DNA from: Lantana camara | Taxonomy: Eukaryota > Streptophyta > Magnoliopsida > Lamiales > Verbenaceae | Direction of reading: 5' to 3' | DNA: 64,000 bases | Assembly: GCA_037501455.1 (NCBI GenBank) | Contig: CM074857.1 | Coordinates: 128,947,501 to 129,011,500 of the forward strand | In this document: one piece after another, positions 19,871-31,211 of the stretch | How positions within the stretch are numbered: position 1 is the first letter of the stretch | Layout of the letters: each line of letters opens with the position of its first letter | Notes under the pieces: generated by a model | Databases searched by the model: none | What the model was told of the DNA's origin: nothing | The model's input: the letters and a program-made list of their open reading frames with translations, nothing else | Position numbers and translations under genes: made by a program

Positions 19871-21736
19871 ATGGCGGAAGAGAAGTACAACAGGAAGAAT
19901 CCGGCGGTGAAGAGGATTTTGCAAGAGGTGAAAGAGATGCAATCGAATCCGTCCGATGATTTCATGAGCCTTCCTCTTGAGGTATTCAATTTATTGTACT
20001 CTTCATTTTAGGAAGATTTAGCATTATGGATTTTTGGTGATTGTTTTGGGAATTTTGTGCGTCGAAATGTTGTTTCCCAGATGAATCTGCTCAGCTGAAT
20101 GCTCGTGGAGATGACTTTTCTTTAGTAGTTTTTGATTTCAGGAAATTAATATGAGATAATGAAGTTTATCTCTAGCTGAATAATTTCGGATTATATCAGT
20201 TTTTCGGGATTATGATTAGCTAATTTTCATAAGAAAAGGACAAGGATTAATGATTTTTTTGTTTGTTCGGGATTTGTTCCGATTGTTTCTGTCATAGCTT
20301 TCCAGAATTTTCGTATATTTAGCGGATTTTTTATTTTCTATTTATTTGGAGAGCGCCGATCTGTGTATAGTGTTGTTGATTTGAGATATTCTTGCTTGAT
20401 ATCATATGATCCATAGATGAAATTGAATAGTCATTAACTGAGAGAACTCAGAATTTTGAAATTGATTAACTTGAATTAGCTTAAACTTTAGATTAAGTAT
20501 TTAACAAGAAAAGGTCTTCCCTCTGTTTAAAAAGGTTCCAATTCTAGCTTCTCATCTTTTGTTCATCTAACTATTGTACATCGACCCAAGCTTATCAACT
20601 TTGTGGTTGAATATTTTTTTCTTCAGGAGAATATATTTGAATGGCAGTTTGCAATTAGGGGGCCAAGAGACTCAGAGTTTGAGGGAGGAATATATCATGG
20701 AAGAATTATGTTGCCTGCTGAATACCCTTTCAAGCCACCTTCATTTATGTTGTTGACGGTATTGCATTAGTCTTTTCGAGTAGTTCACTGTCATTGTATT
20801 ATTGCATCGCTGTATATGAATTTTATGTTGTTCTTTTGTTTAACTTTTGTTGCAGCCGAACGGTCGATTTGAAACCCAAACCAAAATCTGCTTGAGCATT
20901 TCAAATCATCACCCTGAGCACTGGCAACCATCCTGGAGTGGTATGTTCTTTTTCACGTTCTTGTTGGTAATATTATGTGTCTAGCATTGATTTTCAACTT
21001 CATAGATTTGATTAGCAGATTATTTTAGATATTTGATGATGAGTGTCTCATGATTTGCATATTTGATATGTCTGACAGTCTTTATGGGTGTTTTTGCAGT
21101 TCGCACTGCTTTGGTTGCACTAATTGCATTTATGCCCACCAGCCCAAATGGGGCGTTGGGATCCTTGGACTATCCAAAAGAAGAGAGGAAAAAACTCGCC
21201 ATTAGATCGCGTGAAGCAGCTCCAACTTTTGGGTCAGCTGAACGCCAAAAGCTGATTGATGAGGTTAGTTTCGCTGTACTCATCACAAATTTGTCATATT
21301 TTTTCGAAAAGAAACTCCATCATCTATGCTATTACTTTCCTTGCTTTAGGTTCATGAATATATGCTGAGCAAAGCACCAGCAGTGCCTCAAGTCGACCAA
21401 ACCTCCGATACACAGACCGACAACCAAGAAAGTCAAAGATCTGAAAATCATGCTGAGGGAACTACAGAAGCACTCCCCCCTCCCACTGAGGGTGATGCAA
21501 TTGTTGTTGAAGAACAACGCGAAGAAATTCTTCCAAATGCAAATGTGGCTCAGAGGTCACAATCTGTTCCTGCTGTGGCCATTACCGGACAGCAGCTGAT
21601 GCATAAACCCAAACCTGCTGATGACCGTTTGTTTACTTGGGCAGCTGTTGGGCTTACCATCGCTATAGTCGTTCTTCTGCTGAAGAAGTTCATGAAATCT
21701 AACGGATACGGTGCTGTCTTTACGAACGAGTCGTGA
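19871..21736 (+). CDS. UBC32: ER-anchored ubiquitin-conjugating enzyme E2 (UBC32 type), 5 exons
   Basis: Exons 19871-19981, 20627-20758, 20856-20940, 21100-21263 and 21350-21736 give 292 residues; all introns are GT-AG and phases agree. The UBC fold covers about residues 10-165, with the catalytic cysteine C93 in TQTKICLSISNHHPEHW. The HPEHW in place of the usual HPN context is typical of the UBC6/UBE2J class. A Pro/Glu-rich linker follows, and a single C-terminal membrane helix (about residues 264-282, FTWAAVGLTIAIVVLLLKKF) anchors the enzyme with its catalytic domain in the cytosol. In Arabidopsis UBC32 works in ER-associated degradation and in stress and brassinosteroid responses. Orthology is supported by the N-terminus MAEEKYNRKNPAVKRIL and the exon plan; the physiological role is inferred. 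Confidence 0.95.
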
Positions 21737-22783
21737 AAATGCTCCTGTGTTGCTTGTTGAACATGCGTCTTGTGTACAAATGGCGCTCCTATTGTTCATC
21801 TCGGTTAAATATATATATACATGCACGCAGATTATATATAAATCTGTGTTTTTCCTTCTGATTTTTCTAACTTTTTCGCCTTCCAATTTAGTGGATTACT
21901 GTATAGATTTCGTGATATGCACGAATTATGAACTTTGTAGAGAAGTTGAAAATATTTTACTAGGTACGTTTTCTCCTTGTGTTGAAGAACCCATCACATA
22001 GCTTGTATTTGTATAAATATGCTTGAGGTAGATTCGTTCTTCAGACTGCGACCCACGCCTCAACTCTAAAGCCAGAGTTTAGCCTCTCTTTTCAAAAGAA
22101 AAGGTAAATCCCACACATTCTTTTCAAAAGAAATGGTTTCTTGCAACATTAAATCCACAGACAAGCCTTTCTCACAAGTCAATTATAAAAAAAAAGGCTA
22201 ATTATATCTTTAGTGCATTTTGAGTTTCTGATATTACTATTTCTGCCTCATTGCGGGTCAGCACATCCTAAAGAAACGGAGGATTCATTCAGTGACTTCG
22301 CGATTGCCCTCTGGACGATCAGAATAAGGTAAAGCTAGCTTCAGGAATAATTTTACGAAAATATAGACAAACTGGAATAACATCCTGTAATTGAATGTAA
22401 CTTCGAATAAATATTTCTTTTAATAGATCATTATGTTATTAAGGTAATATCATGTATTTGATACCAAAAAAAAATTACCTAACAGGATTCTAATCGTAAT
22501 GCGGAAACTTTAATAAATAGTACTAAGCCATAGGAAAAATCTACACACACGTCTTTCTCACAAGTCGATTATAAAAAAATTCCAAACATAAGTCTTCCGC
22601 AACAGTCAATATAAAAAAAAAAAAAAAAAGAAAAAAAAATTCTGCCGCACACGTCTCTTCTTACAAGTCAATTGTAAATAAAAATGAAGAAAATCTGCCT
22701 CACAAGTCTGCATGCCAAGTAAGAATTTTGCTTAAAACTGTTTCATCTGTTTCCTAAATCAAACTCAACCAAGCAACTTCAAA
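21737..22783. other. UBC32 3' flank and F-box 1 promoter
   Basis: Probable 3' UTR of UBC32 up to about 21900, then AT-rich spacer. Three related short blocks with acaagtcaattataaa (near 22165, 22560 and 22665) are seen. The last begins the segment shared with the second F-box gene (22660 onward matches 29995 onward). Confidence 0.4.
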
Positions 22784-23875
22784 ATGGAGACCTCCACCAC
22801 TTCAATTCCCAAGCTCCCAAACGACGTGATTATTGAAATCCTAACGAGGCTACCAGTAAAACCCCTCACGAAATCCAAATGCGTTTGCAAATCTTGGCTT
22901 TCCTTGATTTCCAGCCAACAATTTATCAAAACCCACCTCAGAAATTCAAAGAAAGACTCAAACTTAACCCACCACAGGATCATCTTGAACTGCCGCGGTA
23001 ATCCCAAGTATGTTTCGGTTCGTTCTTTATTGGATGAACCCATTATCGATGCATTTGACACCAGTTATTCAATCCTTTCTCCAAGAATTAGTTTTCTTAG
23101 GGTTGTGGGTTCTTGTGATGGTTTGATTTGCATCACAAATGATAAAAAAAATATGTTTTTGTGGAACCCAACTACAAGGGTTTGCAAGAAGCTGCCTGAT
23201 TTTGGTGTTCAATCACTTCAACTAAGTTTCGGGAGTTACTTTTATTATGGTTTTGGTTTTGACAAATCAAGCGATGACTATAAAGTTGTGGGGATGTTTA
23301 AGAGTAATGAGGAGGTTATTGTGAAAGTTTATAGCTTGAAGAGTGATGAGTGGAGAGGGATCAAGAATTTCCAAGGTGTTCGGCTGATGGATGATCCAGC
23401 TACATTTGCTAATGGTAAGCTTCATTGGGTTAGAAATTTTGATTTGGAGTTGAAATCAGGATTTGGTATTGTTTCTCTTGATTTAGAGACAGAGGAATAT
23501 GGGATGATAGAGATACCAAGTTATGTCGAGAGTGGTTTTTATTCGAGGTTGGGATCGTTTGAAGAGCGGCTTTATGTGCTCTGCAGTCATCTAGATAGTG
23601 CAGAGGTGTGGATTATGAGTGATCATGGGGGTGTAGGATTGGGAGCTTGGACTAAGATGGCTACCATTCCTTATATTGATGATTTCTTGAAGTACACTTA
23701 TAAAAGGGCCTTGTATGTGCTGGAGAATGGTGAAGTTGTGTTGCTTTGTGGTACGAAACTTGTGATTTTCAACCCGAAAGATTGCTCTTTTAGGTATCCC
23801 GAGATCAGAGACATGGATAAACAGGTCGCCGGGGGCAGTTATTTGGAGAGTTTGGTTTCACCGGTCGGGTGGTGA
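22784..23875 (+). CDS. F-box protein with FBA-type C-terminal domain, copy 1, 363 residues
   Basis: Single exon. The N-terminal F-box lies at about residues 8-50 (LPNDVIIEILTRLPVKPLTK, then CVCKSWLSLISS), which binds SKP1 in SCF ubiquitin ligases. The remainder fits the F-box-associated (type 1, kelch-related) domain, with landmarks GSCDGLICI, LWNPTTRVCKKLP and YGFGFDKSSDDYKVV. The substrate is unknown, as for most members of this large plant family. It is almost identical to the gene at 30126-31211; differences include a three-residue insertion near residue 147 (QSLQLSFG against QLSFG) and a different C-terminus (MDKQVAGGSYLESLVSPVGW). It is preceded by sequence shared with copy 2, so the promoter was duplicated with it. 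Confidence 0.92.
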   Translation: METSTTSIPKLPNDVIIEILTRLPVKPLTKSKCVCKSWLSLISSQQFIKTHLRNSKKDSNLTHHRIILNCRGNPKYVSVRSLLDEPIIDAFDTSYSILSPRISFLRVVGSCDGLICITNDKKNMFLWNPTTRVCKKLPDFGVQSLQLSFGSYFYYGFGFDKSSDDYKVVGMFKSNEEVIVKVYSLKSDEWRGIKNFQGVRLMDDPATFANGKLHWVRNFDLELKSGFGIVSLDLETEEYGMIEIPSYVESGFYSRLGSFEERLYVLCSHLDSAEVWIMSDHGGVGLGAWTKMATIPYIDDFLKYTYKRALYVLENGEVVLLCGTKLVIFNPKDCSFRYPEIRDMDKQVAGGSYLESLVSPVGW

Positions 23876-24230
23876 TGAAGCCCGAAAAGAGATGTGATGA
23901 CAACCATCATGTATGATCTGACGATCCACAACTTAGTTCGATATATACCTGGCCGGTCGGCTGCACAGCGTGAGCATATCCCAGATACGTATGATAGTTG
24001 TCTTGATCCTTTTTATCTATTAATGCATTGCTCAAGCCCCATGAGGGGGTTGGAATTTGATGTTTCTGTGTCATTTTTTCTTGTCTGTACCAGTTTGAAA
24101 TGTTGTTACTCATTGTATAAATTTGATTTGTAATGCTAGGAAACACAGAGTCTTGGTTTATAAGTTATAACAAAGAATCGAAACAATATGAATTCGAATA
24201 AACTTCCCGATTACAAAAGGGATCAATCAA

Positions 24231-24455
24231 TCAATCCAAGAGAGAAATAATAGCAAGGCAATTACTTGTCGTATGTTTTTCAACCTCGGAGCAATATCAG
24301 AAAAAAGAGACATTATCTCTCGCCCATGCAAACTCGTCTTCACAATCTCCAATTTTCGTTATTACAGCCCTCAGCATGGAGTTCATTGTTCCTATGTGTC
24401 ATAACTATCCTTATAGTCCTTAAGAACCGCGAGAACCTTTGGTGGAGCATCTGGT
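24231..24455 (-). pseudogene. Truncated PMEI gene fragment
   Basis: This stretch matches the 3' end of the intact PMEI gene at 31559-32260, in the same position and orientation relative to its F-box neighbour. Homology runs from the region of the stop codon to about 70 codons upstream, then ends abruptly at about 24455 where retroelement-like sequence begins. It carries a small insertion (gtcgtatg against gtcatg) that shifts the frame and a deletion of about 48 bp after ttcctatgt. No functional product is expected. Confidence 0.85.
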
Positions 24456-24922
24456 TGATCATCATTCTGTCAAAGCAACTTGTGTTTGGCTTCGGTTTGG
24501 ATGGCATGGTAGATATACCGGACCACGTTCAGATCGTAAGGGTCATTCACAATCACCCGCTCCTCTCCAACATTCCTCATAGTCGAAAGCGAACCAGGAT
24601 ACTTAGGCTCGCCCACCTTGGTGTACTCAAAGAATTTTCTATAGTCGTTAGGGCGGGGCTCCAAAGTGGTTTCCTCCCCTACCGCCTTGCCCTTGTTTGG
24701 ATCGGCGGCAGGAGGGCTGAAGGATGAGGAACCGTTCGGAGGCCGATCAGCCCGAGGGACGGTCTGTTTCGACTGAGAGGCAGTCTGTGTCGAGGGAGAA
24801 GCACTTTGTTTTGCATGGAAGCAGTCGATCCAGTACCCCCTGCTAGTTCCTGGTCGGAACTCTTTTTGCTATGTTGAAAAGGGGCCTTCTTTTTATTGGA
24901 TTTAGCCTCTCCACTCTCATCT

Positions 24923-25974
24923 AGGGATGCAAACGAGACGAGTCAACTCGCGAGCGTAGCAAGCTGGCTCGAAAAAGGTTCGGGCTTGAGTTCGATATTG
25001 GCGAGCCGAGCCGAGCCGAGCCAAGGCTCGGCTTGTGCAGGTTCGAACCCAAGCCCGAGCCATGTATTTCTTGGCTTGTGGCTCGCGAGCCAAGCACTAA
25101 TTTATAAAATATATATATATATACACACTTATAACCAAAGCCTAGCCCATTTCATTTTTCCTCTCCTTCCTTCACACCGCACGCAACAGAGGCAGTTAGT
25201 GACTCAGTTCTTTCACGCATCAGAGAGAAAACCTTGCCCACGATGCCACCACCTTGAAACCACCAGTCCACCACGACGCCACCACCCACCGTCGCCGTCT
25301 CGCGCCACTGCCGACCACCCCAGCGGCCAGCTTTCTCCTTCTCACGCAACGCAGTCACCACCTCCTCTTTCTCTCTCTTTTTTTTTTGTTTTTGATTTAT
25401 TTCCTTGAATTTCAGCTTTGATACCTTTGCAAGAATTTAGAGAAATTAATGTATGAAAATACTATGTATTTGCCCAAGTTTTAACTCCGATTGCATCTCT
25501 ATTTTCTTCCTTTTTTTCTCCTGTCTCTTTCTCGTTTTTTTAATCTTTGGAATAATCAAAATACCATGCAATTTCCCAAATTTTTGGTCTGATACTCTGA
25601 TTGCATCTCTATTTTTTGCTTTTATTTTTGTGACAATCTGATTTTTGCTTTGGCTTTCTGCTTTTAGTTTTGTGACAATCTGATTTTTGCTTTGGCTAAA
25701 TGGAAAAACTAGATCTGGTTGTTTATGGTGCTTTGGGTTGGATGTATGCAAAAGAGAGAGATCCAGATTTCGCCAAATAAAATTGAAAATTTCCAGGCTT
25801 TTTCTTAATGGCTCGTGGCTCGGCTCGGCTCGCCCGAACCTCACTGCGAGCCAAGCCCGAGCCACCTCAACTAGGGTTCGATGGCTCGCAATCCGAACCC
25901 AAGCCTACTTTTTTAGGGCCGAGCCAGAGCCCGAACCTTGAAAAAAAGTCAAGGCTCGGCTCGTTTGCATGCCT
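24923..25974. mobile_element. Mutator-type MITE with 10-bp target duplication
   Basis: The ends are inverted: AGGGATGCAAACGAG at the left (24923) and AGGCATGCAAACGAG read from the right end (25974). The element is flanked by the perfect 10-bp direct repeat ACTCTCATCT at 24913-24922 and 25975-25984. Subterminal regions are rich in GAGCCGAGCC-type repeats, which create long GC-rich open frames that are not genes. A target duplication of 9-11 bp is typical of Mutator-like elements. There is no transposase, so it is non-autonomous. A degraded relative may lie at 4655-4925. Confidence 0.85.
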
Positions 25975-26204
25975 ACTCTCATCTATCTTCCTTTTCTCGG
26001 CCCTGCCACCAGAGGCAGAGCTTGCAGCTCAAGCTAGATATTGCGGCGCGGGAGGACATTGAGCGGCAACTTGGACCAATTTCGTGATCACCTTCTCTGT
26101 GCGTTTCTCGTATTCTGTGACTTCCTCTGCGGTTGGTTGGGGCTACTCGTTCTTCTATCTCTTTACCTTCAGGGCCTTGATCTCCTGGGCCATGATCTTC
26201 TTTC

Positions 26205-28434
26205 TGTTGGGAATAGTGCCCTGAAAATTCAATTTATTGAATTAATTAAACTGAATTTACAGCGAGTTGTGAGTATTTCACATATTAATAATTAATGACG
26301 TGTGGTGGTATTCTTATATGAAATGTGTTTCATAGGAAAAGACTTTGAATACCAAAATCACGTGCCATTAAACTTCTAGTCGGTAAGATAAGAATATGTT
26401 CTTATCAAGACTATAACGTGGTTATATAAGATGATTAGTCTTTCGTCATAGGGAATGGTGATTCCAATTATAACACGTTAATGATTTTCAATAGGATTGG
26501 AAACATCGAACTGGACCACTGAGATTATTTATTTTATACTGCTATCTAAAATGAATAAAATCTCAGGAAGCATTGTACTCTTAATCCTGATAATATTTCG
26601 GCTTTAGGCATGTAGTGTTAGTTACTGTAACATACTCGAAGTGAGGTCTCGGTAACGGGTGGCCAAAATACTTTGTATGATTCGGTGACAGCATGAAATG
26701 TGCTAAAGAGTTATATTGATATCGAGGAATCTGTGGCCTTGCTGGAAGGTAAGAGATATCCTTGAAATAGATTTGCAAAAGTTCGAATTAAGACTTTGGC
26801 CAAAGCACTTCGCGTGATGACGTCACCGAAGTTGTATGATGAATGTGTTTCACATACAGAGAATTTGAACTTAAGGCGAATCAATAAATTTCAAATTAGA
26901 GATGAAAAATAAATGATAGTAGTTGCAATTTATTTTTCATGGATATCTACACGGAGGAGTAAAATGTGAAATTATTCTAGATCGAGAAATTCGTGAATAA
27001 TTTAATTAATTTTAGAGTGCAACAATATTTATATAGTGGAATTAAATATTGTTAAACGGTAATTAATTATTATCATGAGATGATAATATATTAATCCGTT
27101 TGGAGCTAAAATTAATTAGTCCTGCAGGTCCCCCTGCAAGCCCCAATTAAAAACCCGAAGAGAAAATATTAAAAGGAGAAAGAGAAATGATTTTTCAAAG
27201 TGTTTGAAAATAGACAAGGGATTTATTTTGAGAAAATAAATCAAGTTCCAAGGAGTTGGAAATACCCGGAATTTTATTTTGGAGAAAATAAAATTTTAAA
27301 ATTTTTTTATTAAAAAAAAAATATATATATATATATAAAAAAAATTTTGGCATGCCACGTCAGCAAGGTGGGCCCAGGTGGCGTTGACTGGGCAGCCGCG
27401 TGGCACGCCACGTGTGCGACACGTGGACGTCAGGGATTGCGCCACGTCATCGAGAAGCAACGGTTCAGATTCGTCTGAACCGGATCGGAAACCGGGTCGG
27501 TCAACGGGTCCGGGTCCGGGTCAACGGGTCGAACAAATGGATAGGGTTGAACCGGACCGGACACGTGGCGTCACCAGGATCTGCCACGTGTCGGACCGGA
27601 CCGGTTCAAGGGTTTGGAACCCTAGCCGAGAGTGGAGTCACGAGCCGCCTTGTGGCGGCGCGTGAGGGCGCGTGCGTTCTCCGATGGGCGCGTTCTCGGC
27701 GGCGTTGGACTCGTGGAGGAGAGACCTTCAACGTGGTATCCTTGGTTTTCGTGTCCAAGTTGTACACGCAAGTGGGGATGTAAAATGACCATTTTGCCCT
27801 TACTTTTGTATCCAAAATGACCAAAATGCCCTCGGTTTTTCCCCTATAAATAGGGGCCTTGGGTCCTCATTTCTCATTCAACATTTTGGGAAAGGTTTTG
27901 GCTATTCCTTAGCTTTGAAACCATGTCCCATTCTCCCAGTTAATTCCGATTTATTTCGGAATTAATTTTAATTAGGTGTTTATATATAAACGCCTGATTT
28001 CGGGAGAATAAACCCTGAAAAGGGTTTTTAGTTTAAATTTTATTTTCTCTAAGTATTTAGAGAAATACTTTCGGAGCCCACGCTCCGAGGGTGTCCCTGG
28101 GGATATTGCAGGGAAGCTCTGCCGGTTTCACGAGTGGGCTAGGAGCTGGAAAAATGCCGTTAGATAGCCATGTTTGCAGTACGGTAATATTCTACAATTA
28201 TTTTATTTTAAGCATGATAAATTATGTGCTCTTAAGTGTTAATTGCATGTTAGATATTTATCTGCTTAAGTGATTTAAAATTTATTATCAATTGCATGTA
28301 TATACTTGAGTAGATCCGGCTAAGTCTTCCGCTTTGTATTAAAATATTTTAGAAATATTTTAATACTTGTATTATAATAAAAAATTTTAAAATGTGGTCC
28401 CGGACTGCTACTGTTGGGGGCCCGCATCCCATCA
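26205..28434 (+). mobile_element. Probable solo LTR, 2.23 kb
   Basis: The element begins TGTTGGGAATAGTGCC and ends CGCATCCCATCA, i.e. TG...CA, with imperfect inverted tips TGTTGGG/CCCATCA. It is bounded by the 5-bp direct repeat CTTTC (26200-26204 and 28435-28439). It contains a promoter-like ccctataaataggggcc at about 27842 followed by an AT-rich tail, as in an LTR with U3, R and U5. No primer-binding site or coding region follows, so it is best explained as a solo LTR left by recombination; a short non-autonomous element is the alternative. Its middle (27350-27720) is unusually GC-rich, with repeated cacgtgg and gggtcaacgggtc motifs. Confidence 0.7.
27842..27858 (+). promoter_or_regulatory. 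TATA box inside the solo LTR
   Basis: The motif ccctataaataggggcc is the classical core promoter form of plant LTRs. It would start transcription near 27880, reading towards the F-box 2/PMEI side. Confidence 0.5.
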
Positions 28435-28886
28435 CTTTCTCGATGCCATGATTATAGTACCTACAGGAAATCAGTCGATTAGAAGCAATGATCGACCCAT
28501 AAGATAGAACTGCTTAAGTTCTAGAAATAGAGGGTGAAAGGGACATGCTTGGTTGAACGAAATTGAAGATGATTTCTTGTACCAAGGGTAAAATCCTTAT
28601 ATCTAACCGTTCCCGACCCTATTCCTGCCTCGACTGTCAGCTAGGGTTGTGTGAGAAATCTCGCACGTACACATCAACCCCATGTTTCGCAGGCATTGAT
28701 CCAAGGTCTGCAGCCACATCGGTTTACCCCGAGGTATCTTGGCCTTCTCGATGTCATTCTAGGCAGTATGATTTAATTTTGGCCACCCGACAGGAGACTT
28801 GACGTAGACGAAATTGTGTTTCCACGCCAATCTATGGGAGAAAGTGGGAGCTTGAACCACCTGATAGTTCAATCGGGCCTGGAACT

Positions 28887-29300
28887 TCACAATACCCCGA
28901 CCATCGAAGAAGATACAGAAGTGGTCGAGACTTGAAACATCTCCCCAAAGTGCATGAGGCTTGCTGAAAGCCTTAAATAGTGCATTAGAAGCCTGAAGGC
29001 GTTTACAAGACAGTAAGCAATCGGCATCAGCTGGATCGGAGCGATATCAAAGGCATTCAGCAGATTAATGAAGTCTGGATCAAGTGGAACTCTCAACCTA
29101 TATTTGATGGCATAAATAGTCACCGCTTTGCAATCTTTCGGGGGGCTTCCCATTCTCTGGTGTAGCTCAGGTTTTATAACCTCGTACCCTTCTGTCGGCC
29201 ATAATACCTGAAAGTTATGGCCGTACCCGGTCAACAACCCCTGCAATTCCTCGATCGTTTTGTCCGACAGAGTACTCCAAGTCTGATCGCCGATTTCCAC
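28887..29300 (-). pseudogene. Fragment of a plant gypsy-type transposase domain
   Basis: The - strand frame reads SDKTIEELQGLLTGYG, then AIKYRLRVPLDPDFINLLNAFDIAPIQLMPIAY. The R-L-PL-P-F--LL---IAP-QL-P spacing is the hallmark of the 'putative plant transposase, gypsy-type' domain found in degraded retroelements. There is no credible start or complete domain set, and the neighbouring sequence has stops. It is treated as an element relic. Confidence 0.6.
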
Positions 29301-29400
29301 GGCCGTCTGATCTCTTCCTTGTACTCATCCGAGAGGCGTATCTTGGGATACCGAAACTCAGCAGTAGGCTCCTCTATGTGAATCATTTCCAGATCTAAAC

Positions 29401-29640
29401 TCATCTCGGATGCTTCTCCCCTTCGTTTCCCATCAGTGACGCCAAATAGGATTTCGTGCGTGGTGAATCGTCGTCTCCACGGAAAGGCATCTCGGCATCA
29501 GGGCCATGCATGTCTGCACTTGTGCCATCATACGCTGCTTTGAATTTCTTTGTACTTCTTCTCAGTTGGTCAGTTTCTTCACTGGAGAGAGGCGGAAGGT
29601 TCTCTCTTGGTGTTCCCATAGTTCTAGATTATTATTAGAG
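29401..29640 (-). mobile_element. Possible LINE ORF1 N-terminal fragment
   Basis: The - strand frame of 72 codons begins MGTPRENLPPLSSEETDQLR and continues STKKFK, then an acidic stretch. Plant L1-type LINE ORF1 proteins often begin with a similar acidic 'EE-DQLRRSTKK' segment before a DUF4283 domain. Only this piece is present, so the call rests on a short motif. Confidence 0.35.
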
Positions 29641-30125
29641 GAGAATAATGAGACAATAGAATGGTATAAAAATAAAATAAGAGAAATTATATTTCTTCAG
29701 TATAATTAAGCCTTTATAAAAATAAAATTTTCACCCATATACCTTTTAAATGTTTTTTAGAAGTTTTGGAGTTCAATTTATAAATAATAGAAAGTTTAGG
29801 ATAATGAAACAAAAAGTCACCTATACTACTATTCATAAACTCCAATCTCTATGGCAACTTATAGTAGAAAATACAAAATTCATAAAAGGGATATTACTTT
29901 ATGAAAAAACAAAAATTTAAATATTAATTTTGAAAAAAGCCCCCCCAATTACAAAAGCCTTAAACACGCCTAAATAAAAAAAAGGTAAAGGAGCACTAAC
30001 AAGTCAATTATAAATAACAATGAAAAAATCTACCACCCCCGTCTCCATTCTCCAAGTTAGAATTTTGCTTTAAACTCTTCTGTCTGTTTCGAAATCGAAC
30101 TCGACCTCGGCCAGGCAACTTCCAA
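29641..30125. other. F-box 2 upstream region
   Basis: AT-rich sequence; from about 29995 it matches the region upstream of F-box 1 (caagtcaattataaat, then aagttagaattttgctt). It marks the left end of the second copy of the segmental duplication. Confidence 0.5.
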
Positions 30126-31211
30126 ATGGAGATCTCCACCACCTCAATTCCCAAGCTCCCAAACGACGTGATTATTGAAATCCTAACGAGGCTACCAGTA
30201 AAACCCCTCACGAAATCCAAATGCGTCTGCAAATCATGGCTTTCCTTGATTTCGAGCCAACAATTTATGAAAACCCACCTCAGAAACTCAAAGAAAGACT
30301 CAAACTTAACCCACCACATAATCATCTCGAACTGCCGCGGTAATCCCAAGTATGTTTCGGTTCGCTCTTTATTGGATGAACCCGTTATCTATGCATTTGA
30401 AACCAGTTATTCAATCCCTTCTCCAATAATTGGTTTTTTTAGGGTTGTGGGTTCTTGTGATGGTTTGATTTGCATCACAAATGATAAAAAAGATATGTTT
30501 TTGTGGAACCCAACTACAAGGGTTTGCAAGAAGCTGCCTGATTTTGGTGTCCAACTAAGTTTCGGGAGTTACTTTTATTATGGGTTTGGTTTTGACAAAT
30601 CAAGCGATGACTATAAAGTTGTGGGAATGTTTAATAGTGATGGGGAGGTTATTGTGAAAGTTTATAGCTTGAAGAGTGATGAGTGGAGAGGGATCAAGAA
30701 TTTCCAAGGTGTTCGGCTGATGGATGATCCAGCTACGTTTGCTAATGGTAAGCTTCATTGGGTTAGAAATTCTGATTTGGAGTTGAAATCAGGATTTGGT
30801 ATTGTTTCTCTTGATTTAGAGACAGAGGAATATGGGATGATGGAGATACCAATTTACGTCGAGAGTGGTTTTTATTCGAGGTTGGGATCGTCAGAAGAGC
30901 GGCTTTATGTGCTCTGCAGTCATCTAAATAGTGCGGAGGTGTGGATTATGAGTGATCATGGGGGTTTAGGATTGGGAGCTTGGACTAAGATGGCTACTAT
31001 TCCTTATATTGATGATTTCTTGAAGTATACTTATAAAAGGGCCTTGTATGTGCTGGAGAATGGTGAAGTTGTGTTGCTTTGTGTTACGAAAATTGTGATT
31101 TTCAACTCGAAAGATTGCTCTTTTAGGTATCCCGAGATCAGAAACATTGGTGAATATGTTCCCTGGGGCTGTTATTTCGAGAGTTTGGTTTCACCAGTCG
31201 GGTGGTGGTGA
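30126..31211 (+). CDS. F-box protein with FBA-type C-terminal domain, copy 2, 361 residues
   Basis: Single exon, the near-identical partner of the gene at 22784-23875. F-box at about residues 8-50 (LPNDVIIEILTRLPVKPLTK), then the F-box-associated domain with GSCDGLICI, LWNPTTRVCKKLP, YGFGFDKSSDDYKVV and ANGKLHWVRN. It lacks the three-residue insertion near residue 147 of copy 1 and ends VSPVGWW. The reading frame is intact. It would act as the substrate receptor of an SCF E3 ligase; the target is unknown. The 3' flank is shared with copy 1 up to and including the PMEI gene on the opposite strand. Confidence 0.92.
   Translation: MEISTTSIPKLPNDVIIEILTRLPVKPLTKSKCVCKSWLSLISSQQFMKTHLRNSKKDSNLTHHIIISNCRGNPKYVSVRSLLDEPVIYAFETSYSIPSPIIGFFRVVGSCDGLICITNDKKDMFLWNPTTRVCKKLPDFGVQLSFGSYFYYGFGFDKSSDDYKVVGMFNSDGEVIVKVYSLKSDEWRGIKNFQGVRLMDDPATFANGKLHWVRNSDLELKSGFGIVSLDLETEEYGMMEIPIYVESGFYSRLGSSEERLYVLCSHLNSAEVWIMSDHGGLGLGAWTKMATIPYIDDFLKYTYKRALYVLENGEVVLLCVTKIVIFNSKDCSFRYPEIRNIGEYVPWGCYFESLVSPVGWW

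Larger units (their letters stand above)
24460..29300 (-). mobile_element. Decayed retroelement coding region, interrupted by two insertions
   Basis: Read on the - strand and with the two nested elements removed (24923-25974 and 26205-28434), the flanks look like one degraded coding region. It contains a plant 'gypsy-type transposase' domain at 28887-29300, a short Lys/Glu-rich piece (KKIMAQEIKALKVKR, about 26165-26204), and a Ser/Pro-rich stretch leading to EPRPNDYRKFFEYTKVGEPKYPG at about 24470-24670. The frames contain stops. The target-site duplications of both inserted elements lie inside this sequence, which shows it was there first. Limits are approximate. Confidence 0.55.

Noticed and set aside
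24896..25941. Several long frames on both strands (170, 139, 84 codons)
   Set aside because: They arise from GAGCCGAGCC-type repeats and low-complexity arms of the Mutator-type MITE.
27378..27824. Overlapping GC-rich frames rich in Arg, Gly and Ser
   Set aside because: They lie in the GC-rich part of the solo LTR and reflect base composition; no domain is recognisable.
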